The notes under the pieces are model-generated. The model had not been told where the DNA came from. It saw only the letters and a program-made list of their open reading frames with translations, and ran no database searches. Shown here piece after piece: positions 9,323 to 16,199 of a DNA stretch of 36,307 nucleotides. The DNA is from an uncultured Prevotellaceae bacterium. Lineage in GTDB: Bacteria; Bacteroidota; Bacteroidia; Bacteroidales; Muribaculaceae. The translations under genes and the position numbers were made by a program. The DNA lies in the NCBI GenBank assembly GCA_900319525.1, contig ONOU01000025.1:1-36307 (forward strand), read 5' to 3'. The first letter of the stretch is position 1. Every line of letters begins with the position of its first letter.

Positions 9323-9760
9323 ATGAAACGCTCATTCAAACCATGGCATCTGCTGCCACTGGTGGTGATGATTATCGGCCTGGCGTTCACGATGACGTCA
9401 TGCGGCGATGATGATGACCCATCACACAAGGTGATTGACTACTACCTGAATGTCGAGGAGGAATTCCTTGTTGACGGCAGCCCCAGTAAGGTCAGTTACT
9501 TCTACAATCCCGTCACCCGCATGAAGGAGGCGATACGCAGGGTTTATCCCACGGCTACCATCGGTGGAGCTGACTCCACCGTTGTTGTGGCATGTGATCA
9601 CGAATTCTATGAGTACCGCGCATTGTACAACGGCAGGCAGGAGCACATTACCTGCATGATCCACCTCATGCGCGTCATCATGGATGGCGACCGCATCAAG
9701 CAGAGCGAGAAGCTCAAGACCTATATCTATGACATTAATCCCAAGACAGAAGAGGAGTAA
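9323..9760 (+). CDS. Putative surface-exposed lipoprotein
   Basis: A 145-residue protein of unknown function. The N-terminus has a basic-hydrophobic signal ending in a lipobox (TMTSC), with lipidation expected at C27. The residues after the cysteine are GDDDD. An acidic run right after the lipidated cysteine is the lipoprotein export signal seen in Bacteroidetes, directing the protein to the outer face of the outer membrane. The mature domain of about 115 residues has mixed alpha/beta character and an acidic end. It is co-transcribed with the dockerin-like gene 24 bp upstream, and the unit ends at the strong terminator at 9805-9837. I do not recognise the family. Confidence 0.7.
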   Translation: MKRSFKPWHLLPLVVMIIGLAFTMTSCGDDDDPSHKVIDYYLNVEEEFLVDGSPSKVSYFYNPVTRMKEAIRRVYPTATIGGADSTVVVACDHEFYEYRALYNGRQEHITCMIHLMRVIMDGDRIKQSEKLKTYIYDINPKTEEE

Positions 9761-9804
9761 GAAATTAGAGGAATAGGATTACTATTCGTCTATTGATGAT
9801 CAGG

Positions 9805-9837
9805 GGATGGCGCCCACAGCGGTGCCATCCTTCTTTT
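9805..9837 (+). terminator. Terminator between the lipoprotein gene and mutY (convergent)
   Basis: Stem GGATGGCGCC (9805-9814) / GGTGCCATCC (9821-9830), 10 bp with one mismatch or wobble and a 6-nt loop. It is followed by a T-rich tail, TTCTTTTCT. It abuts the mutY stop codon at 9838 on the other strand. Confidence 0.85.
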
Positions 9838-10860
9838 CTATCGCTTGACGAGTTGCAGGAGTTTCTCTACCAGGCGCGGCACGGCATAGTTGACGATATC
9901 CTCCTCTTCAATCCACTGGTAACCTTCGGGCAAGGCAGGGCGCACGGCAGGCTCGGCCAGATAGAAGTCGGCACGCAGGACACGGTGGGTGAGCACATGC
10001 TTCACATCGCTGGCGAGCGTTGACAGGGGGCAACCCAACTCGGGCAACGGCCCATCCTCGACCATCAGGGGTTCCCACAATCCTTGCCAAATGTCACCAG
10101 GCTGACGACGCCGCAAGGCCGTCCGGCCCTTGTGGCGGATGTAGATGTAAGAGAAGCGGCGTTCCTTCACCGTCAATTTCTTTTCCTTAACAGGCAAGAC
10201 GCTTATTCGCCCCGTATGCAGGGCCTCGCACGTCTGGGCAAACGGGCAATCCATGCACCGTGGCGAGCGGGGCGTACACCATGTGGCCCCAAAGTCCATC
10301 ATGGCCTGGTTGAAGGCCGATGCCTTGTCACGGGGCAGCAATTCCTGGGCCAGAGCTCCGAATGTGCGTTTCCCGAGCACTGTGTTGATGGGCACATCGA
10401 TGCCGTAATGACGGGACAAGACGCGATAGACGTTGCCATCGACGGCTGCGACCGGCAACCCAAACGCCATCGAACCGACGGCAGCGGCAGTATAATCCCC
10501 CACCCCTTTCAGGGCACGCAGCCCCTCGATTGTGCGTGGAAACCCTCCTTGCTCGACGATCTGCCGCGCTGCAGCATGCATATTGCGGGCTCGGCTGTAG
10601 TAACCTAAACCCTGCCACTGGAGCAACACGTCATCTTCGTTGGCCGCGGCCAGTGCCTCGACCGTGGGGAAACGGTCCATGAAACGCAGCCAGTAGTCAC
10701 GGCCCTGATCAATGCGCGTCTGCTGCAAGATGACCTCGCTGACCCAGATGCCATAGGGGTCGGTAATGCCACGCCACGGCAATTCGCGCCCATACTGCGC
10801 AAACCACTTGAGTAACGTTGCCGTGAATGGCACAATGGTATTGTCAACTTCTGTTTTCAT
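9838..10860 (-). CDS. mutY: A/G-specific adenine DNA glycosylase MutY
   Basis: Base-excision repair enzyme removing adenine mispaired with 8-oxoguanine. Family features with the 340-residue start used here are catalytic Glu at E42 (SEVILQQTR), helix-hairpin-helix LKGVGDYTAAAV (117-128) followed by catalytic Asp D141 (AVDGNVYRV), and the 4Fe-4S ligands C195-X6-C202-X2-C205-X5-C211. The C-terminal NUDIX-like region (about residues 225-340) recognises 8-oxoG. An in-frame ATG at 10899 would add 13 residues, but the promoter -7 box (10881-10888) lies downstream of it, so the start at 10860 is preferred. The gene is monocistronic in this window and converges on the preceding lipoprotein gene. Confidence 0.96.
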   Translation of the reverse strand: MKTEVDNTIVPFTATLLKWFAQYGRELPWRGITDPYGIWVSEVILQQTRIDQGRDYWLRFMDRFPTVEALAAANEDDVLLQWQGLGYYSRARNMHAAARQIVEQGGFPRTIEGLRALKGVGDYTAAAVGSMAFGLPVAAVDGNVYRVLSRHYGIDVPINTVLGKRTFGALAQELLPRDKASAFNQAMMDFGATWCTPRSPRCMDCPFAQTCEALHTGRISVLPVKEKKLTVKERRFSYIYIRHKGRTALRRRQPGDIWQGLWEPLMVEDGPLPELGCPLSTLASDVKHVLTHRVLRADFYLAEPAVRPALPEGYQWIEEEDIVNYAVPRLVEKLLQLVKR

Positions 10861-10880
10861 CGCGTCTCTTTCAATGCCTG

Positions 10881-10911
10881 CAAAGGTATAAAAACACACC
10901 GACTTGGCAAA
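10881..10911 (-). promoter_or_regulatory. Promoter of mutY, decides its start codon
   Basis: On the minus strand TTTG (10911-10908), exactly 19 bp, then TACCTTTG (10888-10881). This is a consensus Bacteroidetes promoter. It excludes the upstream ATG at 10899 from the main transcript. Confidence 0.8.
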
Positions 10912-10916
10912 ACGAA

Positions 10917-10969
10917 GGGGGCTGTGCCATCATTGCTGTGCTTGAAAAATGATCCGTGCTTTGCACGGA
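10917..10969 (+). repeat. Dispersed repeat, copy A (GGGGCTGTG end and CCGTGC hairpin)
   Basis: Starts with GGGGCTGTGCCATCATTGC and after about 17 nt has a perfect hairpin TCCGTGC (10953-10959) ttt GCACGGA (10963-10969) followed by GAAATT. The same order of motifs occurs in inverted orientation at 15094-15038, so this is one dispersed element and not chance. It may be a terminal fragment of a mobile element. The rest of the 10900-11197 spacer holds only the promoter of the porin gene. Confidence 0.6.
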
Positions 10970-11106
10970 GAAATTAGGTATAAGCCCTCGTTTTTGCCAC
11001 ATTTCTTCTTTACCGTTTTTATGACTTTGACCAGATTGGTTGCAGCCCAGAGGCCCCTGAAAATCATTTTCTGCTCATCTGTGATGCCTGTTTCAGGAAA
11101 TTATTG

Positions 11107-11114
11107 TACCTTTG
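11107..11114 (+). promoter_or_regulatory. -7 box of the porin-Dcu unit
   Basis: TACCTTTG matches TAnnTTTG. No convincing TTTG is found at the right distance upstream. It would give an 80-nt A/T-rich leader before the porin ATG. Confidence 0.5.
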
Positions 11115-11197
11115 TAACTTTAAGATATTCACTTTTCTAAAGTAGCCTCGCCACTTTAAAAATAATTAATTAACCCTTATATAACCGATTTTTCACA

Positions 11198-12319
11198 ATG
11201 ACAAAACGATTATTCATGACCCTGTTAGGGTCGATATTGCTGCTCACGGTTTTTGCGCAGAGCGACGGCAACAATCCTATTTTCACCAAGCCCAAGTTCA
11301 GCGGCTTTGCCATGGCCAGCTATCAGGCGACGTTCCAGGACGGGGCCAACAGCAACTCATTTGATTTGAGACTCGTCAGAGCCTCGATCGAGGGCCGCAT
11401 CCTGAATGACTTCTACTACAAGATTCAGGGCCAGATCAATGGCAACACCACGACAATGGGCAGCAGCCCCAGGCTGGTGGACTACTTCATGGAGTGGCAG
11501 AAGTTTGACTTCTTCCGCGTGAAGCTGGGCCAGTTCAAGCGCCCGTTCACCTACGAGAACCCGATGAACCCGATTGACCAGGGCTTCATGGGTTACTCAC
11601 AGCCCGTGAGCAAACTGGCTGGCTTCAGCGACCGCACGGGTATGCATGCCAGCAATGGCCGTGACATCGGTCTGCAGTTCCAGGGAGATTTCCTCAAGAA
11701 CAGCAGCGGCCGCAACCTGATTCACTACCAGGTGGGTGTGTTCAACGGACAGGGCATCAACATCAAGGATGTGGACGAACGCAAGGACATCATCGGCGGC
11801 GCATGGGTCATGCCCATCGAGGGAATGCGCCTGGGCGCCTTCGGCTGGGAGGGTTCTTATGCTCGCAAGGCCGCTGGCCAGACCGTCAGCCTGCGTCAGC
11901 ACCGCTATGCCCTGAGTGCCGAGTACAAGAAGGGCGACCTGCAACTGCGCGCCGAGTATATCCACTCGACGGGCCGTGGCTTTGCCACCACCTATCAGAA
12001 GAGTGCCGACGGCAATGACGCCACCATCAAGACCTACACCGACAAGAATGGCAACGAGGTGGATAACGACAAGGCCGATGGTGTGTATGCCCTCGCCATC
12101 GTCCCTGTGGTGAAGGACAAATTGATGGCCAAGGCCCGTTATGACCTGTACCGCCCCACGGCATCGAGTGTGGCGGCCAAGACCAACTATGAGGTGGGAT
12201 TGAACTACCGTTTCTGCAAATACCTTGAGGTGCAGACCGAGTACTGCTTCACCCACGACCGCGCCCTGGCCAAGCCCGACTACAGCACCGTGTTTGTGCA
12301 AGTTTCCATCAGGTATTAA
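11198..12319 (+). CDS. OprP/OprO-like outer-membrane porin
   Basis: A 373-residue protein with a signal peptide (cleavage after VFAQ, residue 21). A beta-barrel of the phosphate-selective porin (OprP/OprO) type follows, with alternating aromatic strands, a conserved early region DLRLVRASIEGRILNDFYYK, and LGQFKRPFTYEN, a hallmark of the family. The C-terminus ends with an aromatic strand VQVSIRY. Substrates of Bacteroidetes members are mostly unknown, and the family name does not prove phosphate specificity. The next gene, 90 bp downstream in the same direction, is a C4-dicarboxylate carrier. This porin may therefore pass succinate, fumarate, malate or aspartate across the outer membrane (inference). 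Confidence 0.88.
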   Translation: MTKRLFMTLLGSILLLTVFAQSDGNNPIFTKPKFSGFAMASYQATFQDGANSNSFDLRLVRASIEGRILNDFYYKIQGQINGNTTTMGSSPRLVDYFMEWQKFDFFRVKLGQFKRPFTYENPMNPIDQGFMGYSQPVSKLAGFSDRTGMHASNGRDIGLQFQGDFLKNSSGRNLIHYQVGVFNGQGINIKDVDERKDIIGGAWVMPIEGMRLGAFGWEGSYARKAAGQTVSLRQHRYALSAEYKKGDLQLRAEYIHSTGRGFATTYQKSADGNDATIKTYTDKNGNEVDNDKADGVYALAIVPVVKDKLMAKARYDLYRPTASSVAAKTNYEVGLNYRFCKYLEVQTEYCFTHDRALAKPDYSTVFVQVSIRY

Positions 12320-12336
12320 CAGGCAGCAGGACACCT

Positions 12337-12402
12337 CTAACAACTTAAAACTAACAACTAAAAACTTAGAACTTAAAACTTAGAACTAACAACTTAAAAC
12401 TA
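12337..12402 (+). repeat. A-rich leader repeat before the Dcu-type gene
   Basis: Reiterated AACTTAAAACTAACAACT-like units fill nearly the whole spacer between the porin stop and the ATG at 12410. The orientation relative to the downstream start is the same as before tsaD and the CDF gene. Confidence 0.8.
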
Positions 12403-12409
12403 AAATAAC

Positions 12410-13873
12410 ATGTCACTCATCATGATCATTCAGCTCCTCATTGTACTTGGAGCATTGTGGCTGGGCTCCCGATACGGCAGTCTGGCATTGGGAGCGATTT
12501 CAGGCATTGGCCTGGCCATCCTCGTATTCGGTTTCGGCATGAAGCCCGGCACACCTCCCACCGATGTCATCTACATCATCATTGCGGCCGTCACCTGCGC
12601 CGGCATCATGCAGGCCTCGGGCGGTATGGACTGGCTCATCCAGTTGGCCGAGAAGATGCTGCGCAAGCATCCCGACCGCATCACATTCCTGGCCCCACTG
12701 GCCACCTTTATCTTGACAGTGCTTGTGGGCACGGGCCATGTGGTATATACGCTGATGCCCATCATCTGCGACATCGCCATCAAGAAGGGCATCCGCCCCG
12801 AGCGTCCTTGCGGTATCGCCAGCATCGCCTCGCAGATCGGTATCACCTGCTCGCCCATCGCGGCAGCCGTTGTGGCCTTTATCACCATCAGCGGCGCCAA
12901 CGGCTACGATATCACTATCCCCAAGGTGCTCATGGTGACCATTCCCGCTTGCTTGCTGGGTATTTTTATTGCCTCTGCCGCATCTTACAAGCGCGGCAAG
13001 GACCTGGACAAGGATCCCGAGTTCCAGAAGAAGATTGCCGATCCCGTGCAGCGCGAGTACATCTACGGCAGCAGCGCCACCACACTCGACAAGAAGATTG
13101 CTCCCGAGAGCAAGCGTGCCGTCTATATCTTCTTTGGCGCACTGCTCGTGATTGTGTTCTTTGCCATCTTCCAGGACATGCTACCCACCTATGATACCGT
13201 CAAGGCCATCGACGGTGATGCCACCGTCGAACTCATGGCTTCTCGTGTGAAGATCACTGCCGACCAGTTGGCTAAACTGGGTATCGCCGTTGACGGCTTG
13301 ACCAAGACCAATCCCACGCCGCTGAAGATGAACCTCGTCATCCAGATTGTGATGATTACCGCTGCCGCGCTGATGATCATCTTCTGCAAGGCCAAGCCCA
13401 AGAAGGCCATCGCTGGCCCCGTGTGGCAAAGCGGTATGGTGGCCGTGGTCGCCATCTACGGCATCGCATGGCTCGCCGACACCTACTTCGCCAACTATCT
13501 GGGTGAAATACAGCAGATGCTGGCAGGTATGGTAGAGAAGTATCCGTGGTCGATTGCGTTTGCCTTCTTCCTCGTTTCGGTGCTCGTCAACTCACAGGGT
13601 GCCGTGGTCGTTTCCATGCTGCCGCTGGCCTACGGCCTTGGCATCGACGGCTGGATCCTGCTTGGTGTGCTGCCCTCGGTATATGGCTACTTCTTTATTC
13701 CCAACTATCCGTCTGATATCGCCACGGTGAACTTCGACCGCACGGGAACCACCGTCATCGGCAAGTACCTGTTGAACCACTCGTTCATGATGCCGGGTAT
13801 GGTCCACACCGTCGTCGCCTGCGTCGCCGGCTACCTCATCGCCTTCCTCTACCACTCGATGGGCTGGATCTAA
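12410..13873 (+). CDS. dcuB: Anaerobic C4-dicarboxylate transporter, DcuA/DcuB family
   Basis: A 487-residue polytopic inner-membrane carrier. Family signatures visible are LQASGG-like QASGGMDWLIQLAEK (68-82), GTGHVVYTLMPIICDIAIKK (107-126), IRPERP (128-133), RGKDLDKDPEFQKK (195-208), SGMVAVVAIYGIAW, and the C-terminal YPSDIATVNFDRTGTT with NHSF. Dcu carriers exchange fumarate, malate or aspartate for succinate during anaerobic fumarate respiration. A segment at about residues 259-305 is longer than in enteric DcuB, probably an extended loop. The porin upstream and the terminator at 13903 define a two-gene unit. DcuB versus DcuA subtype is assigned by overall resemblance only. Confidence 0.92.
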   Translation: MSLIMIIQLLIVLGALWLGSRYGSLALGAISGIGLAILVFGFGMKPGTPPTDVIYIIIAAVTCAGIMQASGGMDWLIQLAEKMLRKHPDRITFLAPLATFILTVLVGTGHVVYTLMPIICDIAIKKGIRPERPCGIASIASQIGITCSPIAAAVVAFITISGANGYDITIPKVLMVTIPACLLGIFIASAASYKRGKDLDKDPEFQKKIADPVQREYIYGSSATTLDKKIAPESKRAVYIFFGALLVIVFFAIFQDMLPTYDTVKAIDGDATVELMASRVKITADQLAKLGIAVDGLTKTNPTPLKMNLVIQIVMITAAALMIIFCKAKPKKAIAGPVWQSGMVAVVAIYGIAWLADTYFANYLGEIQQMLAGMVEKYPWSIAFAFFLVSVLVNSQGAVVVSMLPLAYGLGIDGWILLGVLPSVYGYFFIPNYPSDIATVNFDRTGTTVIGKYLLNHSFMMPGMVHTVVACVAGYLIAFLYHSMGWI

Positions 13874-13902
13874 ACCGCCAACAACCAAATCCCTATTACA
13901 AC

Positions 13903-13938
13903 AGATTGCACGGACATGCAAGCCCGTGCAATCTTGTT
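13903..13938 (+). terminator. Terminator after the Dcu-type gene
   Basis: Perfect 11-bp stem AGATTGCACGG (13903-13913) / CCGTGCAATCT (13924-13934), 10-nt loop, tail TGTTCT. The right half (CAAGCCCGTGCAATCT) recurs at 17104-17119 in the accessory region. Confidence 0.75.
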
Positions 13939-13952
13939 CTCCCCCCTAAAAA

Positions 13953-13983
13953 TTACATCAAAAGAACCGTCCCTTTGATGTAA
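13953..13983. repeat. REP-like palindrome, copy 1
   Basis: TTACATCAAA (13953-13962), an 11-nt centre AGAACCGTCCC, then TTTGATGTAA (13974-13983), a perfect 10-bp inverted repeat. The inner 27 bp are identical to those at 15141-15167. A partial, internally duplicated copy is at 17257-17283. The shape resembles short palindromic REP/MITE repeats, some of which are moved by Y1 (RAYT) transposases. No such transposase is present in this window. Confidence 0.75.
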
Positions 13984-14009
13984 ATTTCCTCATATTCAGG
14001 TTTTTTTCG

Positions 14010-14017
14010 TAAATTTG
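14010..14017 (+). promoter_or_regulatory. -7 box abutting the hydrolase start
   Basis: TAAATTTG fits TAnnTTTG and ends only 4 nt before the ATG at 14022. If used, the transcript would be leaderless or nearly so. No good -33 TTTG is found at 19-21 bp. Confidence 0.45.
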
Positions 14018-14021
14018 CAAC

Positions 14022-14834
14022 ATGAGAAAGATTTTTAGTATTACACTATTGGCACTCGTTGCCGCAATCGCACTCCAGTCCCAGGCCAGAGACAAGGGCG
14101 TTGACTTGTTGAAAGTGTTTGCTGAACGCACCGTAAAGGTGGACAAGCATAAACTGAAGTACCGTGAAGTGCTGGTCGCACGGCATGACACGGTCAAACC
14201 GGCCATCGTGATATTCCTGCATGGCGGCAGTGGGGCCGGCAGCGACAATCAACGGCAGATGGAGAGCCCCGCTGTGCGGCAGATATACAACTATTTGAAC
14301 GACCACAGCATTAAAGCGTATTTCTTAGTCCCTCAGTGCGACGATGACGCGTCGTGGTCGGGATACAACCCGCCTCCACGCCGTTCCGGGAGGCCCTCGC
14401 CAGGGATGCAGCGTCCGCAAGGGCTGGTCAAGTGTCCGTCCTATAACAAATATGTAAAGGCCCTGGCCGACCTGTTTGTGAAATATGCCGATGCTGACTC
14501 AACCCGAATCTATGTGTTCGGCGCATCCATGGGCGGCGATGGCGTGTGGCACCTGATGAACGATTATCCCCACTATTTCGCAGCAGCAATGGCGGCAACC
14601 GGTGCCTACCGTAAACCGGGCCTGTCAAACCTTGTCCACACTCCTGTGCTGTGCACCAAAGGTACCCGGGAGAGGAAATACCAGGAATATGTTCAGACCA
14701 TCGAGGACATAAAGCTGCTTGGCGGTGATGTGAACTTCCAGCCATTAGAAGGCTATGACCATCGCAGGACGGTTGACGAATCCTTCACGCCAGAAAGGAT
14801 TGAATGGGTGTTGTCGCACCAGAGGAAGCCCTAA
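14022..14834 (+). CDS. Secreted alpha/beta-hydrolase (esterase-like)
   Basis: A 270-residue protein with a signal peptide (MRKIFSITLLALVAAIALQSQA, about 22 residues). The alpha/beta-hydrolase core has the oxyanion-hole motif HGGSGAGS (67-74), the nucleophile elbow GASMGG with S169, and the likely catalytic His at H247 (GYDHRR). At the position where dienelactone-hydrolase or PHB-depolymerase-like enzymes have the acid (G-x-x-D), this protein reads KGTRERKY, so the third triad member is not obvious. E217 or D253 could substitute. A cap insertion at about 108-140 is Pro/Arg/Gly-rich. The substrate is unknown, with carbohydrate or xenobiotic esters plausible. It stands alone between a terminator/REP-like repeat and the repeat-rich region. 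Confidence 0.75.
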   Translation: MRKIFSITLLALVAAIALQSQARDKGVDLLKVFAERTVKVDKHKLKYREVLVARHDTVKPAIVIFLHGGSGAGSDNQRQMESPAVRQIYNYLNDHSIKAYFLVPQCDDDASWSGYNPPPRRSGRPSPGMQRPQGLVKCPSYNKYVKALADLFVKYADADSTRIYVFGASMGGDGVWHLMNDYPHYFAAAMAATGAYRKPGLSNLVHTPVLCTKGTRERKYQEYVQTIEDIKLLGGDVNFQPLEGYDHRRTVDESFTPERIEWVLSHQRKP

Positions 14835-15140
14835 AAAATCAATTACAGTCCTGAACAGCCCTAACGGGCTTCACATGCGGCCTCGGTGGCTACGGGTAAG
14901 CCTTTTATCCAGAAACCACATTCAACATGTTGCCAATCTGTCTATTGAAACACATCTCTTGATTTTCCCCGGACAGTAATGATTTAATATTATCATTAAT
15001 ATAAATCAATTATTAATTTTAATTTAAAATTTGATAAATTTCCCGTGCGATAGCACGGTTATATTTCCGAGCCGCAATTATGACACAGCCCCATTCTTGC
15101 TCTACCCCCTAATAATACCATGGCACGACTAAAAAAAATC
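14835..15140. other. Repeat-bearing AT-rich intergenic stretch
   Basis: No convincing gene. It contains a GC hairpin AGCCC taac GGGCT near 14860 and a very AT-rich block (about 14980-15040). The inverted copy of the dispersed repeat described separately lies at 15038-15094. A minute open frame (MARLKKITSKEPSL) runs into the REP-like palindrome and is probably not a gene. Confidence 0.5.
15038..15094 (-). repeat. Dispersed repeat, copy B (inverted relative to 10917)
   Basis: On the minus strand it reads GGGGCTGTGTCATAATTGC, about 17 nt, the hairpin CCGTGC (15053-15058 complement) gata-loop GCACGG (15043-15048 complement), then GAAATT. This is the same motif order as at 10917-10969, and it supports a dispersed mobile fragment of more than 50 bp. 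Confidence 0.6.
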
Positions 15141-15167
15141 ACATCAAAAGAACCGTCCCTTTGATGT
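15141..15167. repeat. REP-like palindrome, copy 2
   Basis: ACATCAAA (15141-15148) / TTTGATGT (15160-15167) around the same 11-nt centre as copy 1. All 27 bp are identical between the two copies, which lie about 1.2 kb apart. Confidence 0.8.
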
Positions 15168-15337
15168 ATAGTGGCGATCTTGGCAGAGCCAAGAAACGCC
15201 AACGCCGCCGCTGGTTCTCCCGCAAGTATTACGCCTCAGTCATGCGACTGAAGGAATTCTATGAAGAAAACGTGGGTCGGGAGTTCTGCGGGATCCTATC
15301 ATCGGCATTGTCGAAAGATTTTCGACAAAATCACTGA
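15164..15337 (+). CDS. Possible small basic protein (57 aa), unrecognised
   Basis: An open frame starting inside the right arm of REP-like copy 2. Unlike its AT-rich surroundings, it uses GC-rich host-type codons. The product is basic near the N-terminus (AKKRQRRRWFSRKYY) and then amphipathic (LKEFYEENVGREFCGIL). The 3' end runs through a 9-bp hairpin TTGTCGAAA gat TTTCGACAA (15308-15328). A terminator follows 30 bp downstream. No family is recognised and no clear start signal is seen. It could be a fragment of a larger decayed gene or the coding-like part of a small RNA. Confidence 0.3.
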   Translation: MYSGDLGRAKKRQRRRWFSRKYYASVMRLKEFYEENVGREFCGILSSALSKDFRQNH

Positions 15338-15366
15338 ATTGCTAATCATGTGTTTTTATAGTTTGG

Positions 15367-15400
15367 GCAGGCCACGCGTGAGCGCTGCCTGCTTTTATTT
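15367..15400 (+). terminator. Terminator upstream of the AT-rich gene pair
   Basis: GCAGGC (15367-15372) / GCCTGC (15387-15392) with a 14-nt loop that itself contains CACGCGTG, followed by TTTTATTT. It implies that the 15164-15337 region is transcribed rightward. Confidence 0.65.
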
Positions 15401-15419
15401 GCATAATCTTAATTATAGA

Positions 15420-15449
15420 TTGCTTATTGCGAAATATTTTATAACTTTG
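15420..15449 (+). promoter_or_regulatory. Promoter of the AT-rich gene pair
   Basis: TTG (15420-15422), 19-bp spacer, TAACTTTG (15442-15449). The ATG lies 42 bp downstream in an AT-rich leader. Confidence 0.7.
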
Positions 15450-15491
15450 CAAATCTAATCAAATTTATTATTCATTTCTAATCACTTAATT

Positions 15492-16199
15492 ATGAAAATA
15501 CTCGATGACATAGAAGAAATAATTGAATCAGCAGAATGTCCTAATTCATTTCCAGAAGATTTGAACATCGGTCATTGTTCGTTGAGCAAAGATGGAAGTC
15601 AAAATCTTTTTTTGTTTTATCCAAGTGATTCTTGTGATGCATTTAGCGGTGTGCGCCAAGCTAAAGACGATGCTTATATTAGGATCCATTCACATGGGAT
15701 TAGCGTTTCAATTGATGGTATCAAAGTTAATGTTCATAATTCACAAATTATCTTATTTGACTGTTGGCACTTTGATGACACCGTGGTATATAAACGCTCA
15801 GATTCGAGAGCTGAAAGAGTCCAAATGGGCGCACTTTTGGCAGGGGGAGGAATTCCTGGTGCGATAATCGGTGGAGCAATAGGCCTTGCTACTAGTTTCG
15901 GAAAAGGAAAGAAACATCTTATTTGTGATATTCTCGTATTAGCATACTGGGATATAGAAACAAAAAAGATCAATATTATAGAATTGCAAGAACGAAAAGG
16001 TGATAATCGTGGCACAGCTCAAAAAATGGTTGACTATTGGAATGAAGAAAAGTCTATAAATGAAAAGACAGGAAGAAAGGCTGTTGGGGATCAAATTGCA
16101 GGGGTTGGAACTTCCGATGGATGCTTTGGTGTCCTTTTAGCAATAGCAATTCCATCATTTGTTTTTTTATATAACATCGCAAAATATTTAGTTAATTGA
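15492..16199 (+). CDS. Unknown protein with glycine-zipper segment and C-terminal membrane helix
   Basis: A 235-residue protein of unrecognised family. Residues 1-110 look like a soluble, beta-rich domain (repeated I/V strands, SVSIDGIKVNVH, IILFDCWHF). Residues 111-136 form a glycine-zipper-like hydrophobic stretch (MGALLAGGGIPGAIIGGAI). Residues 141-168 resume beta structure (ILVLAYWDIETKKINIIEL). Residues 211-231 are a transmembrane helix close to the C-terminus, so a tail-anchored or two-pass membrane protein is likely. The gene is markedly AT-rich, with codon use unlike the flanking genes. It has its own promoter and overlaps the next gene by 4 bp. Horizontal acquisition and a two-protein membrane function are inferred; defence, toxin or stress roles are only guesses. 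Confidence 0.7.
   Translation: MKILDDIEEIIESAECPNSFPEDLNIGHCSLSKDGSQNLFLFYPSDSCDAFSGVRQAKDDAYIRIHSHGISVSIDGIKVNVHNSQIILFDCWHFDDTVVYKRSDSRAERVQMGALLAGGGIPGAIIGGAIGLATSFGKGKKHLICDILVLAYWDIETKKINIIELQERKGDNRGTAQKMVDYWNEEKSINEKTGRKAVGDQIAGVGTSDGCFGVLLAIAIPSFVFLYNIAKYLVN

Noticed and set aside
10861-10899. Upstream ATG for mutY at 10899
   Set aside because: A consensus promoter with its -7 box at 10881-10888 lies downstream of this ATG, and the added residues are not family-like.
15119-15163. 14-codon frame MARLKKITSKEPSL
   Set aside because: It ends inside the REP-like palindrome, has no ribosome-loading context, and part of the reading also appears at copy 1 simply because the repeat is the same.
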